Source: Skermanella mucosa
GTDB lineage: Bacteria > Pseudomonadota > Alphaproteobacteria > Azospirillales > Azospirillaceae
DNA length: 64,000 nucleotides
NCBI RefSeq assembly: GCF_016765655.2
Contig: NZ_CP086106.1
Span: 5,912,501 to 5,976,500 of the forward strand
Direction of reading: 5' to 3'
Shown: piece after piece, positions 9,416-18,698 of the stretch
Layout: the number at the start of each line of letters is the position of its first letter
Position numbering within the stretch: position 1 is the first letter of the stretch
The notes under the pieces: model-generated
Seen by the model: only the letters and a program-made list of their open reading frames with translations
The model's database searches: none
Told to the model about the DNA's origin: nothing
Translations under genes and position numbers: made by a program

Positions 9416-11659
9416 ATGAAGCCGTTCTGGACGATCCAGGCAAAGGAGCCGCGGGAAGCGGCTCCTTTGCTTGCTAAGATGGGTGTCTCGTTCATTCCAC
9501 TGGGACACAACAAAAAGCCCCTGGGTCCTTGGAAGGAATACCAGAGCCGGCCACCGAGCGTCGCCGAGGCTCTGACCTGGGCAAAAAACCTGAGGTACAT
9601 GCAGATCGGCCTGGTCACCGGCCGGGTCAACGACATCTCCGTCGTCGATTTCGATCATCCGCAGGCCGAACAGTGGTGGCTCGACCAGGGCTACCCACTG
9701 AGCGAGATCCAGCAGCAGACCAGACGCGGCCGGCATCAGATATTCCGTTTTTCCGAAAATACCCGGACCGGCAAGGGTTTTGGCCCGCCGTTCGAGGCCA
9801 TCGATGAGGAGGGCGAGGTCACTGTCGCCGGCCGGCTCGACATCCGCTCCGAGGGCGGCTACATCGTGTGGGCGCCGTCGCACATCAACGGCCACACTTA
9901 TAAGGTGATCACGCCGGATGATCTGCCGGAGGATTTCCAGCCGCGCGCGCTTGACTTCCTGCTGAAGGGATTTTTCCAGACGATTGCTCCGGAGCGGGCC
10001 CCGCCGCCTCAGGCCAGCCAAACCGCGGCGCCGCGCCAGGCCCATGCCCCCGGCGAGGTCGTCGAGGATGGTCTCGGCCGCGCCACGGAGGGCAGGGAGA
10101 CCCGCCTGCGTGAGATCGTGCTCAGCCATTTCCGAAATTTTGTCGATCAGCACGGCCGCGCGCCGCTGTCCAACGAAGAGGTCGGGCAGGTCGCCGCCGA
10201 TGTATGGGACGAGTTCCAGCTGCGCATGAAGCCGCGGCCGGGCGATGGCAACAAGTACACGCTTGACGGTGTCCGCCGAAAAATCCTCAGCACCCGGACA
10301 CGCTATGAATCCGGTGCTTTGAAGTTCAGCCGCGACAAACAGGAAGTGCCGGCGGATCCGGCCCAGGCCCTGCTGGCCCTGGCCAATACCGTCCAGCAGC
10401 AGCCCTTCATTGCTTTCGATCCCGAAGCCGGCGACGACGGTGACGATGGCTGGACCGGCTCCGGCGCGCCTGCCCAGCGGACGGCGACAGCGACAGTGGC
10501 GCTGACGGCAAACTGGTTCGATCCAACCTACATCATTCCGCGACGTAGCTGGCTGATCAAAAATCTTGCCGCCAGGAAATACCTGACATTCATCTTGGCG
10601 CCTCCCGGCGTCGGAAAAACCACGATTAGCGCCGATCTGCTGGTGACCTACGTTTCCGGCGCCGAAGAGTGGTGTGGCTATGAGATCACGGCAACGCCCG
10701 AAGGCCGCAAGGCATGGTTGTATAATGGCGAGGATGAAAAGGACGAGTTGTATCGTCGCGTCGCCGCAGCCGCGCAAGCGCGCAAGGTCAAGCCGGAATA
10801 TCTGGCCGGCCGGCTCGCGGTGGACAGCGGCGCCGATCGGCCGATCAAGATCGCCAATCTCGCCCAGGACAGCAAGGTCCGCAAGCTGGTCAAGACCGGC
10901 GACGTCGAGGCCCTGGTCAAGATCATCACCGATCTTGGCATCGACCTGGCAGTTTTCGATCCGCTCCAGGAGGCTCATGAAGCCAACGAAAATGACAACC
11001 TGGAAATGAAGTTTGTTGCAGCAACATTCCGTGAGGTTGCTCAGAAATCGGACTGCGCCATCGTAGTCATTCATCATACGCGCAAGATGAATGACGATGA
11101 AGGTGCCGGCAACTTCGATATTGGTCGCGGCGCATCGGCAATATCCGGCGTCGCCCGCTTTATTCTGACCTTGCTCAATGTCGCTCCCGATGCCGCCGCC
11201 ATGGTCGGCATTCCTCTGGCAGAACAGCATAAATTCGTCAGACTCGATGAGGCCAAGTCAAATTTGTCAATGGTGACCAAGGATACCAGATGGTTCAAGC
11301 GCATCGGCATCGATATCGGCAATGGCGCCGACGGCGGCCTGCCGGATGAAGTCGGCTATCTGGAACAGTGGCACCCGCGGCCGGTCGGCGGCGAGCTGAC
11401 GCCGGAGATCGTCACGCAGATGCTCGACGAGGTCCAAGCGGCGGCCCGGGAAAACGATCCCTACAGCGCACACCCGCAGGCAAAACGGAACATCATTGGC
11501 ATGATGGTCTACCTGTCAAATGACCTGCTCGACAGCAAGCGGGCCAAGCTTTTGTTCCAGAAGTGGATCAAGGAAAAGGTCCTGCTTTCCGGCGAATCCT
11601 ACTCGGCATCGAGGAAGTGCCGGGTGCCGGCGATCCTGGTTGGAAAACGCCCCGAGTAG
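9416..11659 (+). CDS. Bifunctional primase-polymerase / RecA-type ATPase replication protein
   Basis: A 747-residue fusion. Residues about 1-190 form a Prim-Pol (archaeo-eukaryotic primase) domain: PLGHNKKPLGPWKEYQ, the metal-binding VVDFD near residue 78, GRHQIF and an EGGYIVWAPS segment. A linker is followed by a RecA/RepA-like (AAA_25) domain with Walker A APPGVGKTT near residue 395, Walker B-like LAVFDPLQEAH, and the VIHHTRK and GASAISGVARF segments. Together these give primer synthesis and DNA unwinding in one chain, as found in plasmid, satellite and phage replication modules. No integrase, partition or relaxase gene is near, so the host element is probably a remnant. A terminator overlaps its stop codon. 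Confidence 0.85.
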   Translation: MKPFWTIQAKEPREAAPLLAKMGVSFIPLGHNKKPLGPWKEYQSRPPSVAEALTWAKNLRYMQIGLVTGRVNDISVVDFDHPQAEQWWLDQGYPLSEIQQQTRRGRHQIFRFSENTRTGKGFGPPFEAIDEEGEVTVAGRLDIRSEGGYIVWAPSHINGHTYKVITPDDLPEDFQPRALDFLLKGFFQTIAPERAPPPQASQTAAPRQAHAPGEVVEDGLGRATEGRETRLREIVLSHFRNFVDQHGRAPLSNEEVGQVAADVWDEFQLRMKPRPGDGNKYTLDGVRRKILSTRTRYESGALKFSRDKQEVPADPAQALLALANTVQQQPFIAFDPEAGDDGDDGWTGSGAPAQRTATATVALTANWFDPTYIIPRRSWLIKNLAARKYLTFILAPPGVGKTTISADLLVTYVSGAEEWCGYEITATPEGRKAWLYNGEDEKDELYRRVAAAAQARKVKPEYLAGRLAVDSGADRPIKIANLAQDSKVRKLVKTGDVEALVKIITDLGIDLAVFDPLQEAHEANENDNLEMKFVAATFREVAQKSDCAIVVIHHTRKMNDDEGAGNFDIGRGASAISGVARFILTLLNVAPDAAAMVGIPLAEQHKFVRLDEAKSNLSMVTKDTRWFKRIGIDIGNGADGGLPDEVGYLEQWHPRPVGGELTPEIVTQMLDEVQAAARENDPYSAHPQAKRNIIGMMVYLSNDLLDSKRAKLLFQKWIKEKVLLSGESYSASRKCRVPAILVGKRPE

Positions 11660-11669
11660 GGGCGTTTTT
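11644..11669 (+). terminator. Rho-independent terminator overlapping the primase-helicase stop codon
   Basis: A perfect 10-bp stem (AAAACGCCCC at 11644-11653 with GGGGCGTTTT at 11659-11668) closes a five-base loop, GAGTA. The TAG stop of the replication gene (11657-11659) lies in the loop and the first stem base. The descending arm runs into five T residues. Confidence 0.85.
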
Positions 11670-11679
11670 CATGTCTGCC

Positions 11680-11748
11680 AGGCGCGGGTCTAGGCGCGGG
11701 TCAGGCGCGGACCGCGCGGCCCGCGGGTAGGATATATAGTAAACTATA
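11680..11748. repeat. Iteron-like direct repeats followed by AT-rich palindrome
   Basis: Three tandem copies of AGGCGCGG start at 11680, 11692 and 11703 (spacing 12 and 11 bp). About 20 bp later there is an AT-rich stretch with the perfect inverted repeat TATAGT-AA-ACTATA (11735-11748). Spaced repeats near one helical turn plus an AT-rich palindrome next to a replication gene are the usual makeup of a small origin. That this is the origin is inference; a second terminator-like GC palindrome follows the repeats directly. Confidence 0.45.
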
Positions 11749-12418
11749 AGCACCGTACGCAGGCCTTTAGGGCCCCGCGCCCCGTGCACTGGTCGGGGTT
11801 GGCAGTGGACGGTGCGGCAGCCAGGGATCGAGGCGGGACAAGCCCGCCACTGGCAGATACAAAAGACGACACCGCCTGTTTCAGCCATTCCATCAAGCGG
11901 AACAACCTCAGCGGACCCAACCCGGAAAAACCGATGCCTGTATAACAGGGAATCCGCCGCAAAAACGGGCATTCTATATATGTATGTGCAGGGGTAGCCG
12001 CGGAGCCGCCGACAATACTCTCAGAAAAGCCATTTAAAACGATCGGTGATTCCGGCCCTGGGATCTCGCCGGGAGCGATCTCACTACAATCGAGTCTCAT
12101 CACATCGCACGCGATGATATGGTGCGATCGAATCCGGCTAAAGCGGGGCGAGGCGGGACATTTCCTGGATCAGGGCGAGTCTGCCCTGGCCTGTACCGCC
12201 ACCAATAGATTGGACACCGGCGAAGGGTTACAGGGTGGTTGGTCTGGGTTGTGGGCTTCCGACCTGAAGGAAGGATGCCACCGTGCTCGGCCCGGTCAAG
12301 CACAAGCCGCTGTCGCGGGGGCCTGCGGCCCTGCTTGACCGGTCCTGCGTGCGGCGGCCTGCCGAGTGGCAGGTCGGGACGGCGGGATGGTCAGCCCTCG
12401 ATCGAACATCGGGATGGA
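11749..12418. other. Non-coding or degraded stretch
   Basis: No frame in this span has family resemblance. A perfect short palindrome CATCGC-AC-GCGATG sits at 12103-12116. The last 150 bases probably belong to the 3' end of the IS3-like remnant that follows. Nothing else is recognisable. Confidence 0.4.
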
Positions 12419-13156
12419 TCATGCGGCAAGGCTTTCCGGCTGGCGGTATCGGTTCCGGTAGTCGCGCGGGCTGAGATAGCCCAGCCGCTCCAGCCGCCAG
12501 GCGGCGTTGTAGCGGGCCACGAAGTCGCTGACCGCCGCCCGGAACTCGGCGGCGGTGCGGAAGCTCCGGCCCCAGATCGCCTGCTCCTTGAGGGTCCGGA
12601 AGAACCGCTCGATGACGCCGTTGCCTTGTGGCTGGTGCGGGAAGGCGTAGCTCAGCGCCATGCCCCAGTGGCCGATCTGCTGGGAAAAGTGGTGGGATGT
12701 ATACTGCGGCCCGTTGTCCAGCCGCAGCGACACGCCGCGGGCGGCATCGGCCGCGATCCCGCCGAACCGGGATGTCACCGCCTGGCTGATCGGCTCGAGC
12801 GCCGAGAAGCGGGAGCCGTCGGTCGAGACATGATGCCCGACGACCTCGGAGTTGAAGTGATCGATGGCGGCGAACACCCAGACCCGGCCCTCCTCGGATG
12901 TCTGCACCAGGGTGGCGTCGGTGCCCCACAGGACGTCCGGGGCCTTGGTCAAGATGGTGCCATCATGGTCGTTGGCCGGGCGCGGCGGCCGCCGGAACGG
13001 TGAAAGCAGCTGGTTATCGCGCATCAGGCGCAGCACACGGTTGCGGCCAACCGGCAGGCCCAGGCCGTAGTGCAGGCGCGCCCAGACCTTGCGGTGGCCC
13101 TCGCCGGAGAACGGCGAGGCGGCGAGGTGGGTGCATATTTCGGCTGAATCCGCCCT
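12419..13156 (-). pseudogene. IS3-family transposase OrfB, 5'-truncated
   Basis: About 245 residues of an IS3-type integrase-core transposase. The HTH-like LPVGRNRVLRLMRDNQLLSP region precedes the rve domain with DDE residues in VLWGTDATLV, RLDNGPQY and NGVIERFFRTLKEQ. The C-terminus (YLSPRDYRNRY) is intact. The N-terminal part including OrfA is missing; similarity begins at about EICTHLAASPF and the DNA upstream of 13156 is unrelated. It is therefore an inactive remnant. Confidence 0.8.
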
Positions 13157-13189
13157 CTGAGAGGGTGTTGAGATGAATTTATCGTTCAC

Positions 13190-13548
13190 TTAGCATAAGC
13201 TTTTAACCCGTTTTGAGTGAATATATGGCCAGCTAATGCTATGAAACCGAGATCTCTTGATCACGCCTCCACAATTTACATGTTTTGGTCGGATGTGCTG
13301 ACCGAGAGACTACGCCTTATTCATGTATGATGTCTTTCGTTTTCTTCAGCGAGTTTGTGCCCGACAATGTACGACCACGTTTGCTGCACACATACATGTA
13401 TGCACAACCGAGCTGTAGGTCGATAGACTTCAGCTCAACACCCTCTGATTTCGGGTTCTTCCGCACTTCCGGTGCACACGTAAAGAATGCAAATCGACCA
13501 CAGCATTGCTGTGTGTTCTCTGCCGACTTCGTCCAGCAGTCGGCTTGA
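13190..13548. other. Intergenic, lower-GC stretch between IS remnants
   Basis: No credible gene. The span lies between the broken IS3 and ISL3 copies and probably contains leftover target DNA. A sequence at 13471-13499 loosely resembles the ISL3 end found at 14649 but in the orientation opposite to that expected for the adjacent fragment. Confidence 0.35.
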
Positions 13549-14648
13549 TCATGCAGCGGCAAGGACCCGTTGCCGGAGAAGGTCGTATTTCGCCCGGCCG
13601 TACATCTGTCGCTTGATGGTTTTTACCCGGTTGATGTGCCCCTCGACCGGGCTGGTGCTCCATGGGTCGGTGAGCGCCATCCGAACCGCGGCAGCGTCGC
13701 GGTCAATTCCCTCAGCGAAGGACCGCAACTCGCCGGCGCGGGCGGCCTCGAGCCACGCCTCGAAGCCGGTGTCGTGGTGGTCGCCCACCATCGTCGTGAA
13801 GCTGTTCGCCAGGATGGCCGCCTGGATCAGGCTGGGAGCGGTCTGGCCAAGATGGTCGATGAACCTCCTCTCATTGGCGTCAAGCTTCTCCGGCGCTGTG
13901 GTCAGGAGCCGGGCACAGCGCCGGCTCGACGGCGCCTTCCACCGACCGGCTGTCGTGGCGGCAATCACCTCGGGCGTGCCGGCGCCGCGCAGCCGACGGG
14001 CCGTCGCCCAGCGTTTCACCGTGGTGACGCTGATTGCAACGCCCTGGTCGCGCAGTTCCCGCCACAGCCGCGTACCATTCCGGCATCCGTCAAGCCATCG
14101 CTGCTCCAGGATCCCGGACCAGGCGTCCAGCAGCTTGGGCTGGGCCGGTTTGTCGTGAGTGGCGGGGCCGCCGCTCTTCAGCCACCGCTCGACTTTCTGC
14201 CGGCTCACGGCCAGGGCACGGGCGATCGCGCTGATGGTCATGCCGTCGGCATGCAGCCGGCACATCTCATTGTACAGGTCCTGTCGGGTGGTCCGCTTCG
14301 CCGTCAACCGGGCCTGTTCGGATGTCGGCTTGATCTTCTGGTCACTCTGGTGCTCGGCCAAGCATCCGGCGACCTGCCGTGCCGCTGACCGAACCGCCCC
14401 GCGGTGCCGATCGACGGCGGACCGCATGGCGTCGCCAAGGTTACGAAGCAGATGCCACCGGTCGGCGGCTTGCCGTGCCGCCGGGGCACCCTGGCGGGCG
14501 CCGTCGGCATAAAGACCGCTTCGGTCGCGGACAACGATCTCGACGCCGGGGTGCTGGCGCAGCCAGGCCGCGAAGCTCCCGGCGCTGCGGTCGGGCAGGA
14601 GATCGACGACGCGGCCCAGTTCAAGGTTGTAAGTGCCGGGTGAATACT
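13549..14648 (-). pseudogene. ISL3-family transposase, N-terminally truncated (copy 1)
   Basis: The C-terminal two-thirds of an ISL3 transposase: ELGRVVDLLPDRSA, HPGVEIVVRDRSGLYADGA, ADRWHLLRNLGDA, an HTH (DGMTISAIARALAVSRQKV) and the C-terminal STSPVEGHINRVKTIKRQMYGRA. The N-terminal zinc-finger half is gone, cut at the left end of the intact ISL3 copy 2 at 14649. The two copies are related but clearly diverged, so they are separate lineages. Confidence 0.85.
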
Positions 14649-16411
14649 GGTCCATCCGCATTCCCGGTGCAGGGCGAGTGCGCCAGAGGGTGAGGATAAC
14701 CATATGAGGAGAAACGCTTTTCCCCGAGAGTGCCGTCTTCTCCGTGTCCAATTCGTTGCTGTCCCTGCTCCCTGCCGGTCTCGCGGTTGAGCAGGTTGTC
14801 GTCCACCCTGATCGTGTCGTCGTCGCCGTTCGTGCTCGCGCCGCCACAGCGTCCTGTCCCTTGTGCCGGCGCCGCTCGCGTCGCGTCCACAGCCGCTACA
14901 TCCGGCATCTTGGGGATCTCCCCTGGCAAGGCCGGATAGGCCATCTCGATCTTCAGGTCCGGCGCTTTCGCTGCTCCGCCCCCGGATGCCCGCGCCGGAT
15001 CTTCGCCGAGCGCCTGCCGGAGGTGGCCCTGCCGAGGGTTCGGCGGACCGTCCGCCTCGCCGAGGCGCAGCGCCGCATCGCCCTGCATGCCGGAGGCGAG
15101 TCGGGCGCCCGCTTGGCGGACCGGCTCGCCATGCCGGTCAGCGGCGACACCCTGCTGCGCCTGATCCGGGCGGCTCCCCTCCCGGTGGCACCGTCCCCGC
15201 GCGTCGTCGGCATCGATGACTGGGCCTGGCGGCGTGGCCGGCGCTACGGCACCCTCATCGTCGATCTGGAGCGCAGCCGCCCCATTGACCTGCTGCCCGA
15301 TCGCGACGGAGAAACAGTCGCCGCTTGGCTGAAGGCACACCCCGGCGTGGAGATCGTCGCCCGAGACCGGGCCGGTGCCTATGCCGACGGCGCCCGGACC
15401 GGCGCCCCGGACGCGGTCCAGGTGGCTGACCGTTGGCATCTTCTGCGCAATCTCGGCGACGCCCTGGCCGGCGTTCTCGACCGGCATCACCGGGCCATCC
15501 GCACTGCGACCAAGGCAGCCACGGCGGTGACGACGGTTCCGGTTCCCAACGCTCCGCCGGAGTCCCGGCCTCTGACCCGCAGCCAGCAGCGCACGCTGGA
15601 CAAGCGGGCGGCGCGGCAGGCCCGTTTCGAGGAAGTTGCAGCACTGAACGCCCGCGGCTGGTCCCAGAGTGCTATCTCCCGCAGCACCGGCCTGGACCGT
15701 GCCACGATTCGGACATGGCTGCGGGCGGGCCGGCCTCCGTCGTGGAGCAAACCGGCTTATGGGAGCACAATCGACCGCCATGCCGAGTACCTGCGGCAGC
15801 GCTGGGCCGAGGGCTGCACCAACACCGCCCGGCTGTGGCGGGAAATCCGTGACCGGGGCTATTCGGGCCGGCCCAAGACCGTGCAGGAATGGGTTCGGCG
15901 CCGGTTGCGGGGCACCGGTGCGGGGTCTGCCGACGCGGCGTCGTCCGCGACCGCCTGGAAAGCACCCTCCGGCCGGCGCGCGGCGTGGCTGGTGGTGGCC
16001 GATGCCGACGAGATCGACGACACCGCAGGGAAGTTCGTCGAGGCGCTGCTTGCCGGATCGCCGGACCTGACCGCGGTGATCGCGCTGGCGCGGGAGTTCC
16101 GTACGATGGTGCGGGAGAGGCGGGCCGACGGATTAGATCCGTGGCTCGCGGCAGCGCAGGGAACGGCGCTGGCCGGGTTTGCCGGCGGCCTGAAACGGGA
16201 CTTGGCGGCGGTTCGTGCCGGGCTGTCGCTGTCATGGAGCAGCGGCCCGGTGGAAGGTCAGGTCAGTCGGCTCAAGACGATCAAGCGTACCATGTGCGGG
16301 CGGGCTGGCTTCGACCTGTTGCGCTATCGGGTTCTGGAGGCCGCATGACATCGGAGAAAACATGATGTGGAAATGCACTTACCGCTGGTGCACCGGGAAT
16401 GCGGATGGACC
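14649..16411 (+). mobile_element. Complete ISL3-family insertion sequence (copy 2)
   Basis: Bases 14649-14671 (GGTCCATCCGC...) are the exact inverse of 16389-16411, a perfect 23-bp terminal inverted repeat bracketing one full transposase gene. The flanking octamers (TGAATACT on the left, CCATCCTG on the right) do not match, so no target duplication survives. The left end cuts ISL3 copy 1 and the right end cuts a membrane-protein gene, consistent with a deletion next to the element. Confidence 0.9.
14744..16348 (+). CDS. ISL3-family transposase (copy 2)
   Basis: A 534-residue intact transposase. The N-terminal zinc-binding part has CPLCRRRSRRVHSRY and CSAPGCPRRIF. The DDE core includes VVGIDDWAWRRGRRYG (first Asp) and VEIVARDRAGAYADGA (second Asp), with the last acidic residue in SSGPVEGQVSRLKTIKR. 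An inserted HTH (GWSQSAISRSTGLDRATIRTW) sits in the middle of the core. No strong ribosome site precedes 14744, but the family-typical MSNSLLSLLPAGL opening supports it. Confidence 0.9.
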   Translation: MSNSLLSLLPAGLAVEQVVVHPDRVVVAVRARAATASCPLCRRRSRRVHSRYIRHLGDLPWQGRIGHLDLQVRRFRCSAPGCPRRIFAERLPEVALPRVRRTVRLAEAQRRIALHAGGESGARLADRLAMPVSGDTLLRLIRAAPLPVAPSPRVVGIDDWAWRRGRRYGTLIVDLERSRPIDLLPDRDGETVAAWLKAHPGVEIVARDRAGAYADGARTGAPDAVQVADRWHLLRNLGDALAGVLDRHHRAIRTATKAATAVTTVPVPNAPPESRPLTRSQQRTLDKRAARQARFEEVAALNARGWSQSAISRSTGLDRATIRTWLRAGRPPSWSKPAYGSTIDRHAEYLRQRWAEGCTNTARLWREIRDRGYSGRPKTVQEWVRRRLRGTGAGSADAASSATAWKAPSGRRAAWLVVADADEIDDTAGKFVEALLAGSPDLTAVIALAREFRTMVRERRADGLDPWLAAAQGTALAGFAGGLKRDLAAVRAGLSLSWSSGPVEGQVSRLKTIKRTMCGRAGFDLLRYRVLEAA

Positions 16412-16732
16412 CCATCCTGACGTCGGTTGACAGTAGTCCAGGGCGCGCTGCCGTTCCTGCTGACGCGTCGTCTTCTGGTGCTGACGAATCGACCAAAGGA
16501 TTGCGGCTAGGGCCGCTGGCACGGCGGCGGCGGTCGCGGTCACAGAGGCTCGGGCGTCTTCCTGCTGAAAAGACAGGACCCACATTCCCAATGCAACGGC
16601 AGCAAAGATCCACAGTACCGTATCAGCGCCCCAGCGTAATGCATTCCTGCCTATGCGGTACAGACAGATATTGGCTCTCCTGACCATTCGCTGTACAAGG
16701 CGTCGGCGCCGAGAAATCGGAGACGGCATCAT
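16412..16732 (-). pseudogene. Small membrane protein gene, C-terminus cut by ISL3
   Basis: From ATG 16732 the frame encodes a basic N-terminus (ISRRRRLVQRMVRR), two hydrophobic segments (ADTVLWIFAAVALGMWVLSF and ATAAAVPAALAAILW) and a charged tail, then runs into the right end of ISL3 copy 2 at 16411. The last residues read from the IS end are not native. Family unknown. Confidence 0.45.
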
Positions 16733-17012
16733 CGATTATACACTTTGCTTCCGGGAGGACGATCGACACACTGCATTTCCCGGTGCTGAAACTCGAACTC
16801 AAGCATCATCCCTTCCGCATAGTAGCGTCGTTTGAGGTTTTCGCAGGCCCTACCGGATGAGCATGCGGCGTAACCTGGATCGCGGTATCGGGATCAAGAC
16901 ATCCGGAACGATCCCGATTTTCAGGTTCCAAGTCATGATCGGGTCGAAGGGTTCAACATCAATGACGCACGCAGCCCTAAAAAATTTACTAAAATTGGTA
17001 TAGTCAGTACGC
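16733..17012. other. Intergenic, nothing recognised
   Basis: No frame, RNA or repeat that I can support in this short span. Confidence 0.4.
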
Positions 17013-17219
17013 TCATGCTCTCGCGGCAAGCTGCTCGCATAAAGAGCGTACCTTTAGATTTAACCCGCTCACCACCGTCGCGCCGCGCGCGACCATCCGG
17101 TCCATGTAGCTTGCAAGCGACTTGGCCGAAAAGTCATCGAGCACGACGAGCCCTCTTATCCGACTGCCCGGGAACGGGGTCACCTCATACCATTGTAAAT
17201 CCTTTTGACCCAAAGACAT
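17013..17219 (-). CDS. Hypothetical small protein next to IS66
   Basis: A 68-residue frame, MSLGQKDLQWYEV... ending LCEQLAARA. The ATG is at 17217-17219, only 14 bp inside the left flank of the IS66 insertion, so its natural upstream region has been moved 1.46 kb away. The central DDFSAKSLASYMDRMVARG segment looks protein-like, but I cannot assign a family. Expression is doubtful unless IS66 supplies a promoter. Confidence 0.35.
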   Translation of the reverse strand: MSLGQKDLQWYEVTPFPGSRIRGLVVLDDFSAKSLASYMDRMVARGATVVSGLNLKVRSLCEQLAARA

Positions 17220-17233
17220 AAATCTATAATGGC

Positions 17234-18690
17234 GTGATTGCTCACGGGGTTGGCGAAAAGGGTTGCGCTGCGGCTTGGAATATGAGTCAAGGATGGGATG
17301 GAGAAACCGCCGCGTTACCGTCTGAGTGAGGCTGAGAAGGACGCCCTGCTGGTCGAGCAGGCGGCGCTGATCGAGCGTCTGGCGGCGCGGGTTGCCGAAC
17401 TGGAAGCGCTGATCGGGAAGCCGCGGAAGACGTCGGCCAATTCGCACATTCCGCCGTCGCAGGACGGCCCCGGCGGTGCGTCGCGTACGGCGGACGCCAA
17501 GCGCCGGCGCAAGCCGCGGCCGTCGCGCCCCGGAGTATCGCGCCCGCTGGCCGACGATCCGGACCGGACCGAGCGCCGCCTGGTCGAGGGCTGCCCGCAT
17601 TGCGGGACGGCGGTGCCCGAGAGCGCCCAGCGGTGCCGGCACCGCTACGACCACATCGACCTTCCGGTGATCCGCCCGGTGGTGACGCGGGTCGAGCTGT
17701 TCGGCGGCCGGTGCGGCGATTGCGGGCGGCGCTACCGGGCCGCCCCGCCCGCCGCCATGCCGCCGGGCACCCCGTTCGGACCGGGCATCCGGGCACTGCT
17801 GGCCTATCTGCACCACAGCCATCATGTCGGCTTCGAGCGGCTGTCGCGGATGCTGGAGGAGTTGTTCGGACTGACGATCTCAGAGGGCGCCATCGCCAAT
17901 GCGTTGCGCCGCATGGGCACGGCGTTCGACACGGCCTGCGCGGCGATCAAGGCCAAACTCCTGGGGGCTTCCGTCATCGCCTCGGACGAGACCACGACGC
18001 GGGTCAACGGCGTGATCCACTGGCAATGGGTGTTCCATTCCGGGCAAGCCGTGCTGCACACCATCGCCCCCAGCCGCGCCCGGGCGGTGGCCGCCGGGAT
18101 CCTGGGCGGGCATCGGCCCGAGGTCTGGATCTCCGACCGCTACGCCGGGCAGCAGGAACTGGGACGGGTCCACCAGGTCTGCCTGGCCCACGTTCTCAGG
18201 GACGTGCAGTACGCCATCGACTGCGGCGACACCATGGTCGCACCCAGGATCCGCGATCACCTGCTCTGGGCCATCCGCGTCGGCAAACGAAGACCGGGCC
18301 TGAAGGACAGCACGCTTGCCGCCTACGCCGCAAAGGCCGAGCGCGGCCTCGATGCCCTGGTCGGTACCCCCGCCGCCCATCCGGCCGGACGCGAGTTGCA
18401 GCGGCTGGTCAAGGCATGGCGCGGCAAGTTCTTCGTCTTCCTCGCCGACCGCCGCGTGCCGCCGACCAACAACGCCAGCGAGCAGGAAATTCGCCCGTCC
18501 GTGGTCTTCCGCAAGGTCACCAACGGCTTCCGATCCGACTGGGGACCCGGCATCCACGCCGGGTATCGATCCGTGACAGGAACGGCGCGTCGGCAAGGTC
18601 AATCCGCCTGGACCGCCGTACGCCACCTCGTCGGTGGAACCTTCGCCGTCACCTGACGGCTCGCGATCCGCCAACCCCGTGAGCAATTAC
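17234..18690 (+). mobile_element. Complete IS66-family element with 8-bp target duplication
   Basis: The left end GTGATTGCTC... (17234-17255) and the inverted right end GTAATTGCTC... (18690 back to 18669) match over 22 bp with a single mismatch; GTAA ends are characteristic of IS66. The octamer ATAATGGC is present directly outside both ends (17226-17233 and 18691-18698). Ends, duplication and an intact transposase together define a 1,457-bp element that has not been disturbed since insertion. It carries only the tnpC-type gene, with no tnpA or tnpB. Confidence 0.95.
17298..18656 (+). CDS. IS66-family transposase (TnpC-like)
   Basis: A 452-residue transposase. It begins with a leucine-rich coiled coil (LIERLAARVAELEALIGK), then the conserved KTSANSHIPPSQD and a zinc-finger region with CPHCG and CGDCGRR. 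The DDE core has ASDETTTRVNG (first Asp), EVWISDRYAGQ (second Asp), the CLAHVLRDVQYAI helix and NNASEQEIRPSVVFRK with the final Glu. The length and the absence of accessory genes fit the single-gene (ISBst12-like) branch. The ATG at 17298 sits 64 bases inside the left end. Confidence 0.93.
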   Translation: MEKPPRYRLSEAEKDALLVEQAALIERLAARVAELEALIGKPRKTSANSHIPPSQDGPGGASRTADAKRRRKPRPSRPGVSRPLADDPDRTERRLVEGCPHCGTAVPESAQRCRHRYDHIDLPVIRPVVTRVELFGGRCGDCGRRYRAAPPAAMPPGTPFGPGIRALLAYLHHSHHVGFERLSRMLEELFGLTISEGAIANALRRMGTAFDTACAAIKAKLLGASVIASDETTTRVNGVIHWQWVFHSGQAVLHTIAPSRARAVAAGILGGHRPEVWISDRYAGQQELGRVHQVCLAHVLRDVQYAIDCGDTMVAPRIRDHLLWAIRVGKRRPGLKDSTLAAYAAKAERGLDALVGTPAAHPAGRELQRLVKAWRGKFFVFLADRRVPPTNNASEQEIRPSVVFRKVTNGFRSDWGPGIHAGYRSVTGTARRQGQSAWTAVRHLVGGTFAVT

Positions 18691-18698
18691 ATAATGGC

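Noticed and set aside
11744-12103. Minus-strand frame of 119 codons after the replication module
   Set aside because: Poor composition, no ribosome site and overlap with the iteron-like repeats.
13471-13499. Sequence resembling the ISL3 end of 14649
   Set aside because: The similarity is partial and its orientation is opposite to that needed for the adjacent ISL3 fragment, so I do not use it as an element boundary.
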